Source: Rhabdobacter roseus (GTDB lineage Bacteria; Bacteroidota; Bacteroidia; Cytophagales; Spirosomataceae). From it: a stretch of 64,000 nt of DNA. A program made the position numbers and the translations under genes. The stretch lies in assembly GCF_014202275.1 (NCBI RefSeq), contig NZ_JACHGF010000001.1:496001-560000 (forward strand), in the 5' to 3' direction. A model generated the notes under the pieces. That model was not told the origin of the DNA. It saw nothing but the letters and a program-made list of their open reading frames with translations, and ran no database searches. Shown piece by piece: positions 59,338 through 64,000 of the stretch (positions within the stretch are counted from its first letter, which is position 1; every line of letters begins with the position of its first letter).

Positions 59338-59805
59338 ATGAGAAAGTCAAAACCGAAGAAAAGATATATTTTGCCCGATCCTAAGTTCCGGGATGTGCAG
59401 GTAACCAAGTTCGTAAACAACCTGATGCTGCAAGGCAAAAAAAGCATTGCCTTTACCATTTTTTACGACGCGCTTGAGCTAGTAGAAAAGAAAACCAGCG
59501 AAAGCGGCCTGGAAATGTGGCGTAAAGCACTCAATAACGTAACGCCCGGAGTAGAAGTGAAAAGCCGCCGGGTTGGGGGAGCCACTTTTCAGGTACCTAC
59601 CGAAGTACGTCCTGAGCGTAAGCAATCACTGGGTATGAAATGGTTGATTAACTACGCACGTAAACGCGGTGAAAAAACCATGGTAGACCGACTGGCAGGT
59701 GAAATCATTGCCGCTTCCAAAGGGGAAGGTGCTGCCGTGAAGAAAAAAGACGACACGCACCGCATGGCCGAAGCCAACAAGGCGTTCTCGCACTTCCGGT
59801 TCTAA
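59338..59805 (+). CDS. rpsG: Ribosomal protein S7
   Basis: 155 residues. [69 protein letters not shown] and FSHFRF at the end are typical of S7, a primary 16S rRNA-binding protein at the small-subunit head. 119 bp after rpsL in the same unit. A strong terminator follows, separating it from fusA. Confidence 0.98.
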   Translation: MRKSKPKKRYILPDPKFRDVQVTKFVNNLMLQGKKSIAFTIFYDALELVEKKTSESGLEMWRKALNNVTPGVEVKSRRVGGATFQVPTEVRPERKQSLGMKWLINYARKRGEKTMVDRLAGEIIAASKGEGAAVKKKDDTHRMAEANKAFSHFRF

Positions 59806-59842
59806 ATACCAAAGTAAGGTACCTAAAGGTACTTTCATCATC

Positions 59843-59870
59843 AAAAACCCGCCCAGCTGGGCGGGTTTTT
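59843..59870 (+). terminator. Rho-independent terminator after rpsG
   Basis: Perfect palindrome with arms AAAAACCCGCCCAG / CTGGGCGGGTTTTT, 59843-59870, followed by further T. It sits 37 bp after the rpsG stop and so ends the rpsL-rpsG transcript before fusA. Confidence 0.92.
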
Positions 59871-60047
59871 TTCGTGGTATTGGCTGCTTCATAATGCCAC
59901 ACGAACGCTATCCATAGTGAGCTCAGTCGGCCAGGATCGCACTGGCAGCAGAAAGTACCCAGAAGCCAAGGTACCCGGCTTACAGACAGGCACAATGGCC
60001 TGGGGAAGGTACTTGGGAAAAAATAAAGAAAAAGAAGTAGTAAGTCG

Positions 60048-60078
60048 TTGTTTTTACGCGATGGATTTTCTACTTTTG
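60048..60078 (+). promoter_or_regulatory. fusA: Promoter of fusA
   Basis: TTG (60048-60050), gap of 20, TACTTTTG (60071-60078), identical to the rpsL -7 box. The leader begins GCGCTCTG, similar to the GCAGTCCG of rpsL and rplC. A separate promoter agrees with the terminator just upstream. Confidence 0.75.
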
Positions 60079-60182
60079 CGCTCTGATTTTCAAAAAGTAG
60101 CTTCTAAAAAGCCCTGAGGCAGACGCTACGCTTGACACAAGAAATTGATTATTACCAGAAATACAAACAATCACCACTCATC

Positions 60183-62297
60183 ATGGCACGTGATTTAAGA
60201 TTAACAAGAAATATTGGTATTGCCGCCCACATTGACGCCGGGAAAACGACGACAACGGAGCGTATTCTTTACTATTCGGGCGTGAGCCATAAGATTGGAG
60301 AGGTACACGATGGCGCAGCTACAATGGACTGGATGGAGCAAGAGCAGGAGCGTGGTATTACCATTACTTCGGCCGCTACGACCGTAAGCTGGCCTTACCG
60401 TGACGAAACCTACCATATTAACATTATCGATACGCCCGGTCACGTGGATTTTACCGTAGAGGTAAACCGTTCGTTGCGGGTATTGGATGGATTGGTATTC
60501 TTGTTTAGTGCCGTAGACGGAGTAGAGCCTCAATCAGAGACTAACTGGCGCCTAGCTAATAACTATAACGTAGCCCGGATTGGTTTCGTAAACAAAATGG
60601 ACCGCGCCGGTGCCGACTTCCTGAATGTATGCAATCAGGTAAAGGAGATGTTGGGCAGCTACGCAGTACCCCTGCAACTACCTATCGGAGCAGAAGAGAA
60701 TTTTACCGGGGTAGTTGATCTAATCAACTTCCGGGGTATCAAATGGAATGAGGACGATAAGGGAATGACCTTTACCGAAGTACCCATTCCCGACGATATG
60801 CTGGAGGAGGCTACCGAATGGCGGGAGAAACTATTGGAAGCCGTAGCCGAATTCAATGATACGTTGATGGAGAAGTACTTCGAAGACCCTGATTCGATCT
60901 CCGAAGACGAAATCCTGGCTGCTTTGCGCGAGGCGACGGTGAGCATGAAGATCGTACCGATGGTATGCGGCTCTTCGTTCAAAAACAAAGGCGTGCAAAC
61001 CATGCTCGATTACGTGATGGCCCTACTGCCTTCACCCCTCGACCGCGACCACATCACCGGGACCGATCCTAAAACCGGGAACGAGGTGACGCGTAAGCCT
61101 ACGGAAAAAGATCCGTTCAGTGCTCTGGCGTTTAAAATTGCGACGGATCCTTACGTAGGTCGTTTGTGTTTTATCCGTTCTTACTCTGGGGTACTTGAGT
61201 CTGGCTCATATGTACTCAACAACCGTTCGGGCAATAAAGAACGTATCTCGCGTATTTTCCAAATGCACGCGAATAAGCAAAACCAAATCGACCGCCTGGA
61301 AGCGGGTGATATTGGAGCTGTGGTTGGTTTTAAAGATATCAAAACCGGAGATACCCTGTCGGATGAAAAGAATCCTATTGTTCTTGAATCCATGGTATTC
61401 CCTGAGCCGGTAATTGGGTACGCCATCGAGCCTAAGAAAACGGCTGATCAGGATAAGTTCAGCAACGCTATTGGCAAACTTATCGAAGAAGATCCTACCC
61501 TTCAGGTGAATACGGATGAAGAGACGGGTCAGACGATCATCCGGGGAATGGGCGAGCTTCACTTGGAAATTATCATCGACCGGATGCGTCGTGAGTTTAA
61601 AGTAGAGGTGAACCAGGGTGCTCCTCAGGTAGCTTACAAAGAAGCACTTACCAAGAATTACGAACACCGAGAAGTCTACAAGAAGCAAACGGGTGGTCGT
61701 GGTAAATTTGCCGATATTGTCTTTGAAATTGGCCCACGCGACGATCACGAAGAAGGAAAAGAGAAAAATCAGGGACTACAATTTGTGAACCAAATTGTGG
61801 GTGGGGTTATCCCACGCGAATTCATCCCTTCAATCCAGAAAGGATTCGACGAAGCCATGAAAAACGGGCCTTTGGCTGGATACCCGCTGGATTCTATGAA
61901 GGTCCGGATCTTCCATGGCTCTTTCCACGACGTCGATTCTGATTCTTTCTCTTTTGAGATGGCCGCTCGTATCGGTTTCAAAGAAGCCGCTCGTCAGGCA
62001 GGTGCTAAGTTGTTGGAGCCGATCATGGCCGTAGACGTAGTAACACCCGATGAGTACACGGGGCCTATTACCGGTGATTTGAACCGTCGTCGTGGTGTCA
62101 TGAAAGGAATGGATACCAAAGCGGGTTCACAGGTTATCAAAGCAGACGTTCCCCTGTCAGAGTTGTTTGGCTACGTTACCGACCTGCGTACGATTACCTC
62201 CGGGCGGGCAACGGCTACCCTGACGTTCTCACACTATGACTTTGTGCCACAAAACATGGCTGAGTCCGTCATTGAAAAAGCAAAGAACGGCCGTTAA
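60183..62297 (+). CDS. fusA: Elongation factor G
   Basis: 704 residues from the ATG at 60183; the frame is open from 60132 but [23 protein letters not shown] is the normal start. G1 AHIDAGKT, G3 DTPGH, G4 NKMD are intact, followed by EF-G domains II-V ([32 protein letters not shown], and the C-terminal [21 protein letters not shown]). GTPase that moves tRNAs and mRNA on the ribosome. rpsJ follows after 160 bp, a common Bacteroidota order. Confidence 0.98.
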   Translation: MARDLRLTRNIGIAAHIDAGKTTTTERILYYSGVSHKIGEVHDGAATMDWMEQEQERGITITSAATTVSWPYRDETYHINIIDTPGHVDFTVEVNRSLRVLDGLVFLFSAVDGVEPQSETNWRLANNYNVARIGFVNKMDRAGADFLNVCNQVKEMLGSYAVPLQLPIGAEENFTGVVDLINFRGIKWNEDDKGMTFTEVPIPDDMLEEATEWREKLLEAVAEFNDTLMEKYFEDPDSISEDEILAALREATVSMKIVPMVCGSSFKNKGVQTMLDYVMALLPSPLDRDHITGTDPKTGNEVTRKPTEKDPFSALAFKIATDPYVGRLCFIRSYSGVLESGSYVLNNRSGNKERISRIFQMHANKQNQIDRLEAGDIGAVVGFKDIKTGDTLSDEKNPIVLESMVFPEPVIGYAIEPKKTADQDKFSNAIGKLIEEDPTLQVNTDEETGQTIIRGMGELHLEIIIDRMRREFKVEVNQGAPQVAYKEALTKNYEHREVYKKQTGGRGKFADIVFEIGPRDDHEEGKEKNQGLQFVNQIVGGVIPREFIPSIQKGFDEAMKNGPLAGYPLDSMKVRIFHGSFHDVDSDSFSFEMAARIGFKEAARQAGAKLLEPIMAVDVVTPDEYTGPITGDLNRRRGVMKGMDTKAGSQVIKADVPLSELFGYVTDLRTITSGRATATLTFSHYDFVPQNMAESVIEKAKNGR

Positions 62298-62320
62298 GCA
62301 ATTGACCTAGCGCCTTTCGA

Positions 62321-62351
62321 AAGGAGATAACCTCTCCTTATATTGATAAGG
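62321..62351 (+). promoter_or_regulatory. Overlapping alternative hairpins between fusA and rpsJ
   Basis: AAGGAGA (62321-62327) can pair with TCTCCTT (62333-62339), and CCTTAT (62336-62341) can pair with ATAAGG (62346-62351). The two share bases 62336-62339, so only one can form at a time. This is the geometry of an attenuator or translational switch, but no T-run follows and no partner is known. Confidence 0.35.
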
Positions 62352-62457
62352 AATACTTATAAGTACAGAGCATCAGCGGAGTAAATGGTTCTTTCGTTGG
62401 TGAGGGTTTGTCGAGTACAAGCCATGCTTTTATCAAGAACCGAAATAACAAATCAAA

Positions 62458-62763
62458 ATGAATCAGAAAATTAGAATTAAGCTGAAATCGTTTGACCATA
62501 ACCTGGTTGATAAATCAGCGGAGAAAATTGTTAAGGCCGTAAAGGCAACGGGTGCTGTAGTGAGTGGTCCTATCCCTCTACCTACTGAAAAGCAGATTTT
62601 CACAGTACTTCGCTCGCCCCACGTAAACAAGAAATCCCGGGAGCAGTTTCAGCTTTGTACCTATAAGCGCTTGGTAGATATATTCTCTACCAGTGCCAAA
62701 ACGGTCGATGCCCTTATGAAGCTAGAGCTACCAAGTGGGGTAGACGTTGAAATCAAAGTATAA
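62458..62763 (+). CDS. rpsJ: Ribosomal protein S10
   Basis: 101 residues. [61 protein letters not shown] and [19 protein letters not shown] match S10 throughout. Besides the ribosome, S10 (NusE) takes part in antitermination. It follows fusA on the same strand, and a terminator separates it from rplC. Confidence 0.98.
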   Translation: MNQKIRIKLKSFDHNLVDKSAEKIVKAVKATGAVVSGPIPLPTEKQIFTVLRSPHVNKKSREQFQLCTYKRLVDIFSTSAKTVDALMKLELPSGVDVEIKV

Positions 62764-62938
62764 TTCGCTCGCAGAGTTAAGAAGGGCAAAGTCTAAAGTA
62801 CTTAACCCCCTCTAAGAAATAGCATACATATATCGGGTGAAGGTCCAAACTTTTTTGGAAACCACATCTGAGCTCTTGTCGCTAATGTAGTACGACACCT
62901 TATTTGGGTCACGTAGTATTTTACGACTTTCCAACAAG

Positions 62939-62970
62939 AGGTCAGATGTTCCCTACATCTGACCTTTTTT
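62939..62970 (+). terminator. Rho-independent terminator between rpsJ and rplC
   Basis: Perfect 11-base inverted repeat AGGTCAGATGT (62939-62949) / ACATCTGACCT (62955-62965), loop TCCCT, followed by TTTTT. It divides rpsJ from the genes that normally continue the S10 operon. The rest of the 322-bp spacer 62764-63085 holds no gene. Confidence 0.88.
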
Positions 62971-63003
62971 GCTGATTATCAGAAAATAATAACCAAAACG
63001 GAC

Positions 63004-63034
63004 TTGGATACTAAGAAGCAAATTTCTAACTTTG
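63004..63034 (+). promoter_or_regulatory. rplC: Promoter of rplC and the following ribosomal genes
   Basis: TTG (63004-63006), gap of 20, TAACTTTG (63027-63034). The leader starts GCAGTCCG, identical to the one after the rpsL promoter. It lies 33 bp beyond the terminator, so rplC and the genes beyond should form a separate transcript. Confidence 0.75.
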
Positions 63035-63085
63035 CAGTCCGTTTTCAAAAATAGGTTTAATCCTGCTTTATTAAAACAATAAAAA

Positions 63086-63706
63086 ATGTCTGGTTTAATT
63101 GGTAAGAAAATCGGAATGACTAGTTTGTACAATGCTGACGGGCAGGCTCTGGCATGTACTGTAATTCAAGCTGGTCCTTGTGTAGTAACACAGGTACGTT
63201 CCGAAGAAAAAGATGGCTACAAGGCGATTCAGCTGGGCTTTGGTGAAAAGAAAGAAAAAAAGACCACCAAGCCTATGTTGGGACACTTTAAAAAAGCCAA
63301 CACAACTCCCAAGCAAAAATTGGTTGAGTTTAAACTCTTTGAAGAAGAGCACGAGTTAGGTAAAACCCTCCTGGTTCAGGACATATTCGCAGAAGGCGAG
63401 TTTGTAGACGTGGTTGGAACTGCCAAAGGTCGTGGGTTTCAAGGGGTCGTCAAACGCCACGGATTTGGCGGGGTAGGTGGTCAAACCCACGGACAGCACA
63501 ACCGGGCGCGTCACCCAGGTTCAATTGGTGCCTGTTCTTTTCCTTCCCGAGTATTTAAGGGAATGAAAATGGGAGGACGCATGGGGAACAATCGTGTGAT
63601 GATTCAGAACCTGCGTATCCTGAAAGTTATTCCCGAGCAAAACCTGATTGTAATCAGTGGCTCTGTGCCGGGTTCAAAGAATTCATTTGTAATCATTGAG
63701 AAATAA
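63086..63706 (+). CDS. rplC: Ribosomal protein L3
   Basis: 206 residues. [72 protein letters not shown] and [22 protein letters not shown] are diagnostic. L3 is an early-binding large-subunit protein whose loop reaches the peptidyl-transferase centre; its Gln in GGQTHGQ is the usual methylation site region. First gene of its transcript here. Confidence 0.98.
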   Translation: MSGLIGKKIGMTSLYNADGQALACTVIQAGPCVVTQVRSEEKDGYKAIQLGFGEKKEKKTTKPMLGHFKKANTTPKQKLVEFKLFEEEHELGKTLLVQDIFAEGEFVDVVGTAKGRGFQGVVKRHGFGGVGGQTHGQHNRARHPGSIGACSFPSRVFKGMKMGGRMGNNRVMIQNLRILKVIPEQNLIVISGSVPGSKNSFVIIEK

Positions 63707-63711
63707 TACCG

Positions 63712-64000
63712 ATGGAACTGTCCGTATTGAACATAAAAGGAGAGGATACCGGCAAGAAGGTGACTGTCTCAGAAGAAATCTTCGGTATTGAGCCGAATGA
63801 ACACGCGGTTTACCTGGATGTGAAGCTATACCTAGCTAATCAACGCCAAGGTACCCACAAAGCGAAAGAGCGTGCCGAAATTAACCACTCAACGCGCAAA
63901 ATCAAGCGTCAGAAAGGTACCGGAGGCGCTCGCGCAGGTAGCATCAAATCGCCTGTCTTTGTAGGAGGAGGTCGTATTTTCGGTCCTCGTCCCCGCAACT
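63712..64000 (+). CDS. rplD: Ribosomal protein L4, N-terminal part
   Basis: The ATG at 63712 lies 5 bp after the rplC stop; the frame is open to the window end (about 96 residues). [50 protein letters not shown] and [30 protein letters not shown] match L4, including the extended loop that lines the exit tunnel. L4 often represses its own operon; a leader structure for that is not evident because the promoter is so close. Confidence 0.95.
   Translation, partial: MELSVLNIKGEDTGKKVTVSEEIFGIEPNEHAVYLDVKLYLANQRQGTHKAKERAEINHSTRKIKRQKGTGGARAGSIKSPVFVGGGRIFGPRPRN

Noticed and set aside
1-64000. GGTACC words as cloning or assembly artefacts
   Set aside because: They occur at irregular spacing inside intact conserved genes and keep the frame, and most copies are the degenerate forms AAGTACC or GGTACTT, not the restriction site itself.

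Overview
The window comes from a Bacteroidota genome, most likely Cytophagales (Spirosomaceae-like), with GC above one half by eye. Evidence for this is a SusC/SusD pair under an ECF sigma/FecR switch, a C-terminal type IX secretion (T9SS) sorting domain, a PorE-like OmpA/PD40/TPR lipoprotein, a GldA-like ABC ATPase, PSD1/DUF1501 planctomycete-type proteins, a mevalonate-pathway HMG-CoA reductase, and promoters of the Bacteroidota form TTTG-N19/20-TAnnTTTG in front of ribosomal genes.

Layout. 1-5712 (+): three tandem FtsX/MacB-type ABC permeases, the first cut by the window edge. 5925-15121 (-): a tightly coupled seven-gene operon (HMG-CoA reductase, UbiA prenyltransferase, a dikinase built like rifampicin phosphotransferase, a DUF3419/BtaA-like SAM enzyme, a CTP-dependent lipid kinase, a GNAT-like protein, an acyl-AMP ligase). 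Six adjacent pairs overlap by 1-4 bp or lie within 10 bp. I read it as a pathway for an unidentified isoprenoid-derived or polar lipid, and it is the strongest candidate here for an undescribed system. 15345-22255 (-): ECF sigma, FecR, SusC, SusD. 22511-32292 (mostly -): polysaccharide lyase, HAD/kinase pair, nitroreductase with divergent HxlR regulator, YetF-like protein, DUF1501 and PSD1 proteins. 32427-38118: arsenosugar-type genes (radical SAM ArsS, CxxC peroxidase-like protein, glycosyltransferase) interleaved with a PlsC-like acyltransferase and a VOC protein, then aroB. 38214-42846: DUF4136 lipoprotein, GldA-like ATPase, DUF5009 membrane protein and a large curlin-repeat protein. 42991-46680 (-): nuoM and nuoL without other complex I genes. 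46741-58447 (-, one exception): serine hydrolase, T9SS cargo, small lipoprotein, coiled-coil protein, two TPM proteins, LemA, DASH cryptochrome, PorE-like protein, isocitrate dehydrogenase. 58802-64000 (+): rpsL-rpsG, fusA-rpsJ, rplC-rplD, separated by terminators and fresh promoters.

One signal cuts across all of this. A degenerate palindrome, RRGTACYY (AAGTACC, GGTACTT, AGGTACCT), is scattered through most genes and spacers in every reading frame. It is far above chance in the accessory part, with eight matches in the 200 bp at 22317-22516, and is much rarer in the translation genes. It behaves like a genome-wide DNA-level word comparable to HIP1 of cyanobacteria. I found no tRNA, rRNA, CRISPR array, insertion sequence or prophage.
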